A DNA stretch of 64,000 nt from Phialocephala subalpina (lineage: Eukaryota > Ascomycota > Leotiomycetes > Helotiales > Mollisiaceae): assembly GCA_900073065.1 (NCBI GenBank), contig FJOG01000046.1, positions 297,812 through 361,811 of the forward strand, given 5' to 3'. How positions within the stretch are numbered: the stretch's first letter is position 1; each line of letters starts with the position of its first letter. The notes below the pieces were generated by a model. The model made no database searches. It was not told where the DNA came from and was given only the letters and a program-made list of their open reading frames with translations. The translations under genes and the position numbers were made by a program. Positions 24,051-36,041 of this stretch are shown in pieces.

Positions 24051-25120
24051 ATGTACAAAACGCTGCGTACACTACGCACTTTCCGAAGCATCTTCTCTCC
24101 TATTCATAACAGCTTTGATTCTGCCAGGTCGATTGCAAGCATGTCGAAATTACTGAAGAAGCCGGTGAAGCTTGCGTTGGTGCAGCTTGCTAGTGGTTTG
24201 TTGTCCAACGTGTATTGCTTTGGGTGGAGAAAGGACGAGAGCTGACAATTGGGGATTCAGGCGCCAAAAAGACCAAAAACCTCGAGAACGCACGAATCAA
24301 AGTCCTAGCAGCGGCAAAAGAAGGAGCAGAAATCATCGTCCTACCAGAATGTTTCAACTCCCCCTACGGCTGCGACTACTTCCCCTCCTACGCCGAGACC
24401 CTCCTCCCTTCTCCTCCCACTGCAGAACAATCCCCCTCGTTCCACGCTTTATCCGCGATAGCGAAAGATGCAAAGACATACCTGATCGGAGGCTCGATTC
24501 CAGAACTCGATACCAAGACGGGGAAATACTATAATACGAGCTTGACTTTCTCTCCGAGAGGAGACTTGCTGGCTACGCATAGGAAGGTGCATTTATTTGA
24601 TATCGATATTCCGGGGAAGATCACGTTTAGAGAGAGTGAGGTGTTGAGTCCTGGGAACAAGGTTACAATCGTCGACTTGCCGGAATTCGGAAAAGTAGCA
24701 ATTGCAATCTGCTACGATATCCGCTTCCCAGAACTCGCCATGGTAGCCGCCCGCCACGGCTGTTTCGCCCTCATCTACCCCGGAGCATTCAATACCACGA
24801 CCGGACCTTTACACTGGAAATTACTCGCTCAGGCGAGAGCGGTGGATAACGAGGTTTATGTCGCGTTGTGTAGTCCGGCGAGGGATATGGGGGCGAGTTA
24901 TCATGCTTATGGACATTCGATGGTTGTTGATCCGATGGCGGGGGTGTTGGTTGAGGCAGGGGAGGGAGAGGAAGTGGTGTTTGCGGAGTTGAGCGGGGAG
25001 AAGATTGAGGAGACGAGGAGGGGGATACCGATTTATGGGCAGAGGAGGTTTGATGTTTATCCAGATGTTAGTGCTAGTGGGGTGAGGTTTGAGGATGAGG
25101 CGAGTGAGGTGAAGAGCTAG
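24051..25120 (+). CDS. Omega-amidase-like nitrilase (Nit2/Nit3 type)
   Basis: Two exons, 24051-24195 and 24261-25120, joined over a 65-bp intron (GTTTGT...CAG), give 334 residues. The nitrilase catalytic triad is complete: Glu78 (VLPECFNSPYG), Lys157 (HRKVHLFD) and Cys199 (ICYDIRFPE). The sequence is closest in style to Nit2/yeast Nit3, which hydrolyse alpha-ketoglutaramate and alpha-ketosuccinamate. The first ATG adds 30 residues rich in Arg and Ser without acidic residues before Asp, like a mitochondrial presequence; a second ATG at 24141 (MSKLLKKPVKLALVQ) starts at the usual cytosolic N-terminus. Both could be used from one transcript. The gene is divergent from the G-alpha gene. Family call secure, exact substrate inferred. 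Confidence 0.92.
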
Positions 25121-25339
25121 GTAGGACCATGGCTTTGGCGGTCTCTTCGTCAAAGGAGAAGATGACTCTTCAGACCAAAGCAGACTGGGTGTGCCCGAAG
25201 AAGAAAATTCGGAGAAAGATAAGTCATTTTGCATTTTTTGCTCGAAGCTAAAGTTTTAAGACCAAAGTCGAATTTGTGAGGTTCAGCGACCTCCGTCGCT
25301 CCTTCCTCGTTCTCGGTGGTGCGTCACTCACTTCACCCC

Positions 25340-25537
25340 TATGGCAAGTGCCTTCCTGTTTTAGCTCCTGCCTTCCTTCATCTACTCGCAAATCTCTACA
25401 TCTCGTTCTCTACACCCCTTACAGCCATCAATCACATTCCTTCATCACCATTATCATTCATCCTGCCTCTGCAATCATTCTCTACTCCTCATCCAGCATC
25501 TGCTGGATATCACAGTCGTTACCGTCACCATTCTTAG
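25340..25537 (+). promoter_or_regulatory. Pyrimidine-rich leader of the MFS gene
   Basis: About 200 bp immediately upstream of the ATG at 25538 are strongly C/T rich on the plus strand (for example CTCCTGCCTTCCTTCATCTA). CT tracts of this kind are common just upstream of fungal transcription starts. No TATA box or specific factor site was assigned. Confidence 0.35.
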
Positions 25538-28500
25538 ATGATCCCAGAACTCGATGGGCCAGTCGACCTGACCCCGGTCCGACGAGCCTCCACAGCTGGC
25601 AGCACCGGCCTTGACTACTCAAGCTGCCATCGAGTGGACGAAGACATCATATCACGAATTCGATCACTCATTCTTTCACGCAACGATCACCGTCCGCCTG
25701 TAACACCACACAACTCCGATGAGCACTGTCACTCTGCAGATATTGTACTTGGCTTCGACTTCAACTCTGCGAAGAGCGTTGCTAAAGTAGCACGCAAAGA
25801 CACCGGTCGTACTGTTGCTCCCGACAACAGAAGAAGGCACAGGAGCTCGATGCCCGACATGGACGGACGAAGAGATACCCAACCCGTCCTCACTCTACCA
25901 GTACCTCCCCTCCGAAACATTATGTCTGCCGACGACGTCAATGCCCCCATTATCTCTTCCTCCGACACTACACCCAACAATTCCAAGAAGAAGTTTCGGT
26001 TCCCGAAGTTGGTTCTGCAGGACAAGAAGAAGCGAGATGCAGAGATAAAATCTTGCTTCGAGGCCGGTCGCGTACCCACAAATGATGCTCAGATCCACGA
26101 AGACGAGCTCGACTGCTGCCCTCCCTGTGATCCGCGGGATGCAAAGCCTTCGAAATATATTGTCAGTCATCCTACCCAGCCTGGTCCGGCTGTCAAAATC
26201 GAGCCCAAAGATCTCGCATGTTTCTTGGCCGGATGCTCTCCTGGTTGTACCAACTGCGAGAAACATGGCCGACGAAGACACTCTGTAAACTTTCGAGAGG
26301 ATTTGTTTCAGCAGCAACGTCGGATGCCTACAGACTTGAGAGCGGTTGGTGAAGAACTGAAGCGCGATGTAGCTCGGATGGGTCTGACAATTCAAGGCGT
26401 CCCAGTCAGATCTACACAGGTTGTCGATCCTACAGGCAACGCCTTTATCCAAGAGAAAAAGGCAGGAGAGAGTCTTGGGAAATCCGGTGCCTTTTCCCTC
26501 GCCAAAGAGGAGAAACTTCGTTCCCGGAAGCCGACCAAATCTCCGATCACAATTTCACCAGCGAGCCCTGTTAGCTCTGGCTCTATGGACGCATTCCCAC
26601 TTGCTGCGCACTACATGGAGCTAGCAGCCATGGAAACACAACCTCGGTTCACAACGACGGTAGCGACCAACTTCAGTCTGCCAGGCTACAAAGATAAGGG
26701 CAAATCAAGGCGTACTTCTGCCATACTGCGGAAGAAGCTGTCGGACAGCTCGCTCTTAAGCAAGGGCAAGGCCTCAAGTCAATCTCGTAGCATTGACGAG
26801 GTCGCATTTCTTCGTGAGTCAAGGGAAGTACCAGCTCCAGAAACAATTCCTGAGGATGGGAGCGAGAACCCCTCGGAATCGAATAAGATATGGCCGAAGG
26901 ACGAGTTGGCCTCCTCAACTGCCCATGTACCTATCACGGAGACTGAACTCGATCAAGTAGACACGCCTGATCAGCCATCTAAAATGAATGGTACAGCGTC
27001 AAAAGACCAACTGGCTTCATTTACTGCCGGCGCACCTCCCGCGGACACGGAAACTGATCAAGAAGATATGCCTGGCCAGTCAACCTCAAAGAAGTCGTCA
27101 GTCAAGAGCGTCAAGACCTCTCTAGACCCTTTCATTGATCAACTGATAAGCTCTCCACCAACCGAGACGTCGTTAAGCTCTACCAAGCCCATCGCCAGCG
27201 ACTCTATTCGCGCCAGAGCGTCTGAGGCGTCAATGAAGTCCAAGTCTTACACACCATCCATACTTTCTGGCGCATCACGAACTTCCGCTGCTCGCCACGC
27301 CTTGCTCAAGTCTTCCGTTACCGTGTTCCAGCCTGTTGATCTCGGTCTTCCTCTGCCTCCTGTTCTAACACCCTTGCCTCTGGAGGTCAGTGTTCAAAAG
27401 CAACTTGGCTTCGAGATAGCAACATCGGATGATCAGGGAATACCGCAACCAGATCAGACAACGGACGCCAAGGCATCTTTCGATGGACCTGAAGAAAACA
27501 AGATAAACTCGAACGAGCCGAAACCCCCGCAAGCAAGCCAAACTAAAGATAGCAAACCGCCTTTTAAAAACGACGCCGCCGAGAACAATGTAAAGCCGAA
27601 TGAACAAGCATTCCCTGTGGTGAAGAATCACGCTAAGCCTACTCTCTCGACTTCGGCTAAAGATCATTTGATGAATCTTCAGAAGGCAAGGGAGCTTGTC
27701 GATAGCGTCAAAGGGCAAATTCGACAAGTTGAGGAACAGATGCTCAAATCCATAGAAGAGCAGAGCGTCAAGAGTCCTTCGGACCAAACATCACAAGATC
27801 CCCGTGGCGTGAATGCATCCAAAAAACCCTCGTCGTTAAAGAAGGGAAAGAAATCTGCTTTCACTTCGCCCATATCTCATGCTTTGGTTGATTGTCAGTC
27901 ACCTACTGAGGAGAAGGGAGTGGACCTTTTCAAGACCCCATCTCCTGCCGTTGGCACTTTATTCCAAGACCTTTCAAAGCTGGCCAAGCTAAAGAGCGAC
28001 TCTCCAATTGATTCTCCGATTGCTTTGAGACCTTCCGACGCTGAACCTATCGTCTCTAGACCCGTTGACGCTGAACAAGTCACTGTTAAGCCTCTAGATG
28101 CCGCGCCTGTCGTTCCTGGATCTGGCGGGGCTTGTCTTGTCAATGCTGGACTTGTCGGTGCTGAACTTGTTGCCTCGGTACCGGTCACTGCCGGGTTTTT
28201 GGATGCTGGTCCTGCGAACGTTGGATTAGTAGGCGCTGAACCTGTTGCTCCAGTTCCAATTGCTGCTAGTTCTCTCGAACCTGGACCTACCACTGCGGTC
28301 CCTCTTGATACTGGAACCATCGAAGCCAAGCAAGCTCCACCCTCGCCAGCTTCTCTCAACGCAGCATACTGGGGATTCGTCCCAGCGGTCAAAGAGGCTG
28401 TCCAGGATGCGATCGGGATCGCTGTACGCAATGCCGTTCAAGACATTGTTGTTCCTCCAGGAACAGAGCAAGACGAGGCATCTGATGCTTATCGCAAACT

Positions 28501-31500
28501 GATGGCGGACTCTCTCGCCCAAGCTGCAAGGAGAGCTGATGAGTATCTACGGAGAGCATCTCTCTGGAATAATCCACCGTCTACTCCCCGAGACTCTGAA
28601 GCTACTGTTGTCTTCACAGCTCGCCCATCAATAGTTGACCAACGGCCAACATCTGTCGTAGGGAAGCCAACAACAGAACCTCAGCGCCAGATGTCACCTG
28701 TCGGCGGGTCTTATGGGCGAGAATCTCGTCGTCCAAGTGTCGCATCCAAGAATCAGGAAAACGAGGCCACGCAGCCTGGGGACAAATCGGCGGGATCCGC
28801 CGTATCTCCAAGCATATCAGGTAGATACGGGCCGATTGGTAGTGTTCCAGCAAATTTCCAGTCTCGCCAAGATCCGACACTACCACCTGGTGTCACAACA
28901 TCGGGTGAGCTTGAAACAATCCCGCTTGAGACTGATGACAAGTTTGGGAGTCAGGAAGGCGTGCCAGGATGGAGGCTCTCCAAAGCTTTCAAGAAAGGAT
29001 ACACTCCTATTCCGACTCGACAGTCATCTAGGAACCGGGTCCTCAGTCCAAAGATCTTAGCCACGAACTCAGTTTCTAAGTTCTCGCCTCAGGGCACAGT
29101 TGATACACCCGTTCGAAAAAGGTCGTTCGAGCGCCTTGTGTCTAGAGCCGGTCGAGGACTTCGCTCCATATCCTCCGCCGGCTCGCTGAGGAGTGCTGTA
29201 TCCGACAAGAGGTACCAGGCGGAGGCGCTAGTTCCCCCGAAACCTGGTTCTCCTCCAGCGAAAGATTCGAAAGTTATCAATACCATGCCAAAATCCAGGA
29301 AGCTCAGTCGGAAGAGCACCGTTCACTGGCTTAGGGACTTGTTATCCAACAACGGTCCATATGAGACACGGTTTACAGCTTTGCCACCACGAACTCGCAG
29401 GGACTATGAGGCTTTGAACAAGACCCCTAGGTCACAGACAGCTCCAGTCGCACCAATATCGAACTTGTTCCTCGGCAAGACTCCAGTACCACTCCCTCCG
29501 CCGAAGGCAGCAGCTTCGAAGGGCAAGCGAACTAAGAGAGCTGACCCTTCCGAAACATTTTCGAAGACAATCAACGACCTGGAGAACTTGATGAATGAAG
29601 CTCTTCTCATTGCTCGACAAGCAGCGGATAGTCAAGATCCGAAGTATCCATCGATCCTTGGCAGTGCCGTCAAGGTCTTGAAAGGCAATCGCAAAGTTGA
29701 AACAGACGCTCAGTTGAATGCCCGCTTGGAACAAGATCGAAAGCAATCTAGGATATCTATGCTTCGATGCTCCGGTTCCGGTTCCGGTTCCGATACGGCG
29801 CCTAGCGTTCACGAAAGTCTGTTGAGCTATTCGGATTCAAGTGACTCGGACTTCGAAGACGAGGAAGAAATTGACGAGCCACCGCCTAAACGAAGCATCA
29901 TGGTCGCCTCGATCAACGATCCACCCAAACGTTCTTCTGGATGGCCTCCAACTGGACGGGTCTCGACACCATTTCCTCCTGCGTCAATTTCTCCCTCACG
30001 CGAGTCACCGCTTGCAGAGAGTCCGTCCAGCACCGATAAGAAGTTCAGCAGTGCAACCGCCGACCGTTTTCATTCTGCTGATCCAAGGAGCTTGCCAACC
30101 GAAATTGATGTCGAGCTTCGGAGGCAGATTACCGCTCCACTGCAAAGCGGGAATGAACCGGCAATGTTAAAGAGAACTGCTGCCAGAAAGATGTCTGTCT
30201 TCGTTCCGCAGGATCTTCAAGCTATATCCTCGAGCGAGCATAGCCCATTTGAGATTTTAAAACCTGAATTCATACTCGAGCCATTCAGCAGATCTAGAAC
30301 GGAACGCGAAGGGGCAGAAGAAAGCCGCAAAAGCTCTGCGAAGTCCCCCAAACGTCTTAGTCCCACGAGAAAGAGCAATGTAGACCAAGCCGTTCCTAAC
30401 AGCCCTACCGCGAACAAGTGCGAAGACGTAGTTCTTGATCTCTGCGGCGATCCATGCCCTCCTCGTGCCAAGACTGTCCCACTCCCAAAGCCAACTCCTC
30501 AGGGTGGTAGCTTATCTCTACAGCCTGGGCACGAGCATTCGTCTGAACAACATCAAGCTGTAACTACTAAGCTTGCCTTGAAGTCAGTTCCGAGTAAACG
30601 AGAGGTACGTGACTTTATCATGGAACGATATCATCCTCCCATCACTCCTCGCTCAAGTTCCCTGGCCCTGAGAAAGCAAGCTGAGCAGCAACAGTCAAAT
30701 TCAAATGCCAATGTCAATGTGACTTCCAAATCTGGTCGGACAGGGGTTACAGGTCTGACTGGTGCTACTGGTCGGACATACGATTGGCAGAACCTTCCTT
30801 CTAGCAAGATGCAGTCTCTCCCACCACCACCAGAGACACGAGCGATGACCTCGGGACGCGATACAATTGAAAGATTTATGGAACCTGATCGATCGCGACA
30901 AGGGGCTTCTCACAGTTTTGACGGATCCTTGGCAGAACATAGCGAAGTCTTGGATTTTGAAGTTGGCTATGGTGTCAGGCAGCGCAGTGGTGCATATGGA
31001 GAAGCTGGCGGGAGCAGACCACTCCAAGCAATCGAGCTGCAAGATAAGGTGGACCCAAACTTGCCACCGACAAGTAGACCGGAAAGAGATGGAAAGAAGA
31101 AACACGTCTTCAGTCTCGGTGGCAAACGTCATCTAAGCTTACGAAGTCAACATCTCAAAGGCTTCAGTTTCACCAGGTCACACAAGCGACAAGCAATTGC
31201 TCGAGACTGGTCACCGGGACGAAAGAGATTTGTTGCAAGTGTCTCTTGCATCAGTACCGCACTTATCGGTATCCTCGTTGGAGTCTATGCTGGCGAGACG
31301 CCTGCTATTCAGTACTACATCGTGGACTTCCATCACTATACTGTTCTTGGCAATGTCTTCTTCTTTATTGGACTCGCTGTTCCGACATTCTTGTTCTGGC
31401 CACTGCCTCTGCTTCATGGACGAAAGCCATATATCCTTGGAGCAATGTCACTCGCCATGCCTTTGTTATTTCCGCAAGCGCTTGCTGTCGGTGAATTCAG

Positions 31501-33290
31501 ATCGCCGTATGTATCGACGTGGCGCGTTGGTCTGATATTGTCTCGGGCTCTGATGGGTTTCTGTCTTGGATTTGCGAACATGAACTTCAAGGCTATGCTC
31601 ACTGATCTTTTTGGGGCTTCTCTCCAAAGTCAAAATCCTCATCAAGAGCACGTTGATGAATTTGATGTTAGACGCCATGGTGGTGGGATGGGAGCTTGGC
31701 TAGGCCTTTGGACTTGGTGTGCCGTTGGATCTGTAGGCTTTGGTTTCATGATTGGAGCTGTCATAATCAATCACTTACCTCCTGCTTGGGGCTTCTATGC
31801 CAGCATTGCGATCATCGCGTTCGTCATGCTCCTGAATGTCCTTTGCCCAGAGGTCAGACGGTCCGCCTTCAGAAGGTCTGTTGCCGAGGTAGTCAAGGAG
31901 AATGCAGTCTCACGCAGGTTGGCTCGTGGTGAAGTGAAGATGCATATGGTGCAGTCAGGACCGAAGTGGTGGGGCGAAGAGTTCCACTATGGTGTGCAGC
32001 TTTCGAAGAACATGCTTCGACAACCTGGGTTCCTCATCATGGCTTTGTACTATGCTTGGATCTATGGGCAGATGGTTCTGATCATCTCGGTGAGTTTTAC
32101 AGTCCTAGAAAATATGAAAGTACTAACTTTGATAGCTCCTCGGTGCCTTGATGTCAAAAGACTACAAAATGAAGTCTCCTTACGTTGGCGCGAGTGTCAC
32201 ATCGCTGCCTCTTGGAGCACTTCTGGCCATCCCTTTCCAGAAAGCATCATTCCTCAGACGAGCTCGGAATAAGATAATAACAAGCGATGATCAAACGTTG
32301 AAGAAGAAATTCTCGTGGTCATCCCACATGCTTCGACGCTCGATTTTCATACTGTGTCTCCCTATCGCTGGCATGGCGTATACGCTCTCGTCACACGGAC
32401 CACCCATTCCATTCATCCTACCCATCATATTCGCTGGCATCATTGGATTTCTCTCCAGTCTGGCGTTGGCTGAGTGCAGTGGTATCATCATGGAGACGTT
32501 TGATACCTCAGATCTCCAACCGGGTATGACAGGCCGCCCTCGAGGCTCGTCCGGGGACAAGACAGCAGCCAAGAGAACCAACTACTCATCCTTCCCACGA
32601 GTTCAATCGGCGTTTGCAATGACCTCAGGCTTTGGATACTTGATCGCCGCAGCTGCTTCTGGCGTTGGAGGCTCTCTAACTCGACACCTCGGTCAACAAG
32701 CAGCCACAGGCATCATGGCTGGTATCCTACTCGTCCTCTCATTGCTCTTATTGGCGTCCCTTATTCGCTTCACTGACGTCCAGATCATCCCCGACTCGAA
32801 GAAAGACGAGATGGACCGCTATCACCAAGCTCGTCGAGCATCTGCCTATCGCCGAGAAGAAGGCATGGAGGAAGAGGAGCCTTGGCGACCAGTCATCATC
32901 GGCAATCCTCACCACCACACTCGGCGGATGTGTCTTCTCGAACTAGGCAGCATGTCTCGCTTCAGCGAAATCAGACGCAAGAACAAACTTGTTGACGAGA
33001 AGAGTCTTGAAGCCAAACATCCGAATCGAGCAGCAATGGAGGACGTTAGGCAATATATTGAGACGAAAGAGCGTGAGCTGAGACACAAAGTCAGTCAGAG
33101 TCTCAGTCGACATGGGAGTAGAGGCAGTCGAACGAGTAGATTGAGTGATGGTCCTGAACAGGGTGATCTTGGTGGTCATCGTGAGATGCTTGCAAGAGGG
33201 GGCTCGGGGAAAGGGAGTCGAAGGGGGGTCTCGGGGAGTGGGAGGAAAGGGACGAGTATGGCGAGGAAGGAGATCAAGGAGGACGAATGA
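25538..33290 (+). CDS. Giant MFS transporter with long disordered N-tail
   Basis: Exon 1 is 25538-32089 and exon 2 is 32136-33290, separated by a 46-bp intron (GTGAGT...TAG) that has a clear TACTAAC branch site at 32121-32127. The product is 2568 residues. About 1895 residues form a Ser/Pro/Thr/Lys-rich N-tail with no recognised fold; it includes an alanine/valine-rich repetitive section (28020-28330, units like PVDAEQV, PLDAAPV, LDAGPANV). Then come 12 hydrophobic segments typical of the major facilitator superfamily: six in exon 1 (from about 31230), the loop motif PLLHGRKPYIL after TM2 resembling MFS motif A, and six around and after the intron. The C-tail of about 170 residues is charged. 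The substrate is unknown; the plasma membrane is likely. Ordinary MFS proteins are 450-600 residues, so the tail is the odd part and may be a regulatory or scaffold region. Confidence 0.88.
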
Positions 33291-33538
33291 AGGTGAAAGC
33301 GCAGAAGACTGTTACTTTTGAGAAGGTCAAGCAGGAGAATCTAGCTCCGGTAGTGGATATGAGGAAAGTTGAGCCTGCGAAATTGGTAGCTGGTATGTTG
33401 GCTGTGGGAATGGAGTGTGTTTGGAGGTGGGTGGGGGCGAGGGATGGGTTGCAGCATGTTGTGGAGTATGGGGATGGGTTTGAGGGGTGGTATTGGAGGA
33501 GTAGCGTTTATTCTTCGTCGTCTGTTGCGCTGGTCTAA
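33287..33538 (+). CDS. 83-codon open frame overlapping the MFS stop
   Basis: An ATG overlaps the MFS stop in ATGA (33287-33290) and opens 83 codons: MKVKAQKTVTFEKVKQ, then ARDGLQHVVEYGDGFEGWYW. The composition is protein-like, and the frame is +1 relative to the transporter tail. It could be a lost extension of the MFS C-tail after a small indel or an unseen splice, or chance. Fungi do not normally use stop-start coupling, so a separate gene is unlikely. Confidence 0.25.
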   Translation: MKVKAQKTVTFEKVKQENLAPVVDMRKVEPAKLVAGMLAVGMECVWRWVGARDGLQHVVEYGDGFEGWYWRSSVYSSSSVALV

Positions 33539-33786
33539 CAAAGAGGAATTGTGGAGAGTGGTGATGGCTGATTGATATGGTGACGATTGACGGCTGGTTT
33601 CCTAGAATGAAATACTATTATGGCCTCGATCACCACTTGGAGAGATTTGAATGTGAATAATTCGTATTTCTACAACTCTTCTCATTGTCCCTCGAATCAT
33701 GAAGCTATCTCAAAGTTCAGAAAACCCAACCCAATCAGGGACTTTCAGAGCCTCCAGTGTCACCCAAAGTACAAGTTCGTCTCAGA

Positions 33787-33847
33787 TACCAAGATTCACC
33801 GCCAAAGTACCAAGATACACCGCCAAACTGCTCGTACCAAGATACAC
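33787..33847 (+). repeat. Short tandem repeat, 21-bp unit
   Basis: TACCAAGATTCACCGCCAAA and its near copy TACCAAGATACACCGCCAAA lie back to back (33787-33807, 33808-33828), then after 6 bp a partial third copy TACCAAGATACAC (33835-33847). Confidence 0.8.
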
Positions 33848-34500
33848 AAAAGCTACCTGCCGCCATGTGGAGTGGGGGTGAAAATTCCAAGGCTGAGCCT
33901 TGGAGGGGCAGCTTGCATGAGCAGGGGGCGGCCGCTCAGAGTTTGTGCTGGTGGGCTGGGCTGCATCATGCAGGCGCAGGGCGAGTGGGTACGTGTACGG
34001 AATTTTGGAAAAAGGCGGGTCGAGAACGAGGAATGTGTTTCGGGTTCGGGGAGGAAGAGGATCTTGGAGTTGGAAGGGTTGGAAGACTTGGGATCTTGGT
34101 ATCCAGAGATTGAGGTCTGAGCTGGTGTGGTCCCTGAGAATGTGCAGGTTGTCTTCAGCCTTCCCTACGCTCAAGCTGAATCTTCTTCTGCGCAAGAAGT
34201 CCAGCTTGACGGATCGACTGGTGAAATTGGTTCTCCCTGCCTTCCAATTGTCCGTCCGTTGATGGAGATCTTCTCCTGCGATTTGTAGCTCTTCCACTCG
34301 TGGAGTTTCCTGGATGTTTCCGTCTCTTTCTAGCTGAAATTCTTCTGGTAGATTTGGCAACGCCCCGCCGTCCTTCCAATTGCTATGCAATGCTGGTACT
34401 TCGAGACCTAAGCATCGAGCCAAGGTTCGAAATGCCGCCATGGCATCAACGGCCTCCCCAATATGTAATCTTAATTGTTCCAGTGATCCTGGGACCTTCG

Positions 34501-35439
34501 CTACCATAAGTCCACATGCTCGGTATTTCGATTGGTGTCCTTGTTTCTCTGCTCACTGGTTCGCATCATCTCGTCCCATTTTGTCTCTTTCGTCTTGCTC
34601 CCAGTAGATTGTCCTCTGCTCGTTTCCATTGCAGGATCCTCCGCCATCTCTCGCCCGCCCTCTCTCCTTGACCCTTCCCTCTGCTCTACTAACCGCCTCA
34701 ACCCGTACATCACATCCGGTATCTTGGCCTCGTTCTGCAGCCGAATATGCACCCTCTGCAAACCAGCGGCGTTCCTGTCCCCCGCCTCCCCCGCTGTACT
34801 GATCCTCGCTCCATCTTCTCGGCCATTTTGTAGATCTTCGCCTTTATCCGTTTCCCAATCTATTAAGCCCTTTGACCATAGCGATTCGGGGACTATCCGT
34901 TCGAGTGAAGATCCGATATAGGAGTATTTAGGAGGGATGGGGCGGAATGGGCCGTGGAGGGGGTTTGTAGAGCCGGAGAGGTATTCGTTGTGGTTGAATG
35001 TTGTGGGGGAGGCGTTGAGGGAGAATGTTGTTCCTTGTTCTTCTTGTTGCTCGGTAGGGGCTTCGGGGGATGAGGATGAGGAGGTAGGAGGAGAGGTTTC
35101 GGCAACAAGGCGGTAGCGGAGGGGGGAGGCGTTTATGAGGTCTGTTACGGAGGATTGGGAGGCGAAGAGGGCTCTGAAGGCGTTGTGGACGGGGGTTTGG
35201 TGTTTGCGGTTGTACTGCTCTAATTGTTAGTTTGCGGATCAAGTGGGTTGTTGGTGAAAGCTATGATTGGGAAAACGGACTTTGAGGGAGCGGAACATCT
35301 TTACTTCTCCGAATCGTTCGAGGACGCGGAGGACTTCTCGTCTTTCGGGGAAGGTTCGCGGTGTTGGGTAGAGCTTAATGTGTACGGTGCGAGCTGTTAG
35401 CGCCCTCGCGGCGGAGAGTGAAGCTTCCATGACATTCAA
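34501..35439 (-). CDS. RRM-like fungal protein of unknown function
   Basis: Exons 35439-35281 and 35214-34501 join in frame over a 66-bp intron (GTCCGT...CAG), giving 290 residues. The N-terminal 80 residues have the beta-alpha-beta-beta-alpha-beta pattern of an RNA-recognition motif: VHIKLYPTP, ERREVLRVLERFG, EVKMFRSLKY, NAFRALFASQ, SVTDLINASPLRYRL. The RNP aromatic residues are not clearly conserved, so RNA binding is not assured. The rest is a Ser/Pro/Glu-rich linker, a short conserved block (YSYIGSSLERIVPESLWSKG), and a basic C-terminal helix (DVMYGLRRLVEQREGSRREG). Similar conserved fungal proteins are annotated as hypothetical or mitochondrial; I cannot place this one further. Alternative starts exist at codon 1 and codon 4. 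Confidence 0.75.
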
Positions 35440-36041
35440 AAAGATACCTTGACGGGAGCTTGGAGGTAATTGTTATCGTGGGATCATCTTGTGTTGAGTG
35501 GGAAGCTGGAGAGAAGAGGGGGATGGAAGTTGAAGTTTGATAATAAAACTACGGCGGTCCCTAGCAACCTTCAGTGCAGAAGTATATTTTGTTTTCAACA
35601 CTTTCCGAAACACTTCCTTTCTTCTGATCATTTGCTTAACACTTCTTTCGATTAGTTAACCTCTTCTAGACCCGAGAATACGTTTAATAAACCCCTTTGA
35701 AGTCAACATCAGCGCGAGAATAGCGCTGCATCACCTACTACTCTCACACGAACCCGACGCGGTCATCGGATCACGAACAAGAATGATTGAGGCCGTTTGG
35801 AAGGAACTTCTATTCCGATAACCCGTCTACTTGATCATGTATGGTATCTTCCGTCGTCCTGCTATGCATTCATCCATTGCTGCTGCCTTCAAAATGCTCA
35901 ATATCCCGAACTCCTACTGGTCGCCACTCACGCTATTCTAACGTCCCTTCATCATGTTGCATCCTCTACCATTGGCTTTTGTCCGACCACGAAATAGCTT
36001 CTCATGTCAGCGTTGCTTGTTTATATTTCAAAAACTGGTAC

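Noticed and set aside
33782..34507. 241-codon minus frame directly after the RRM-like gene stop
   Set aside because: Its C-terminal half is made of the 21-bp tandem repeat and antisense low-complexity sequence; no family resemblance. A real extra exon in its first half cannot be excluded.
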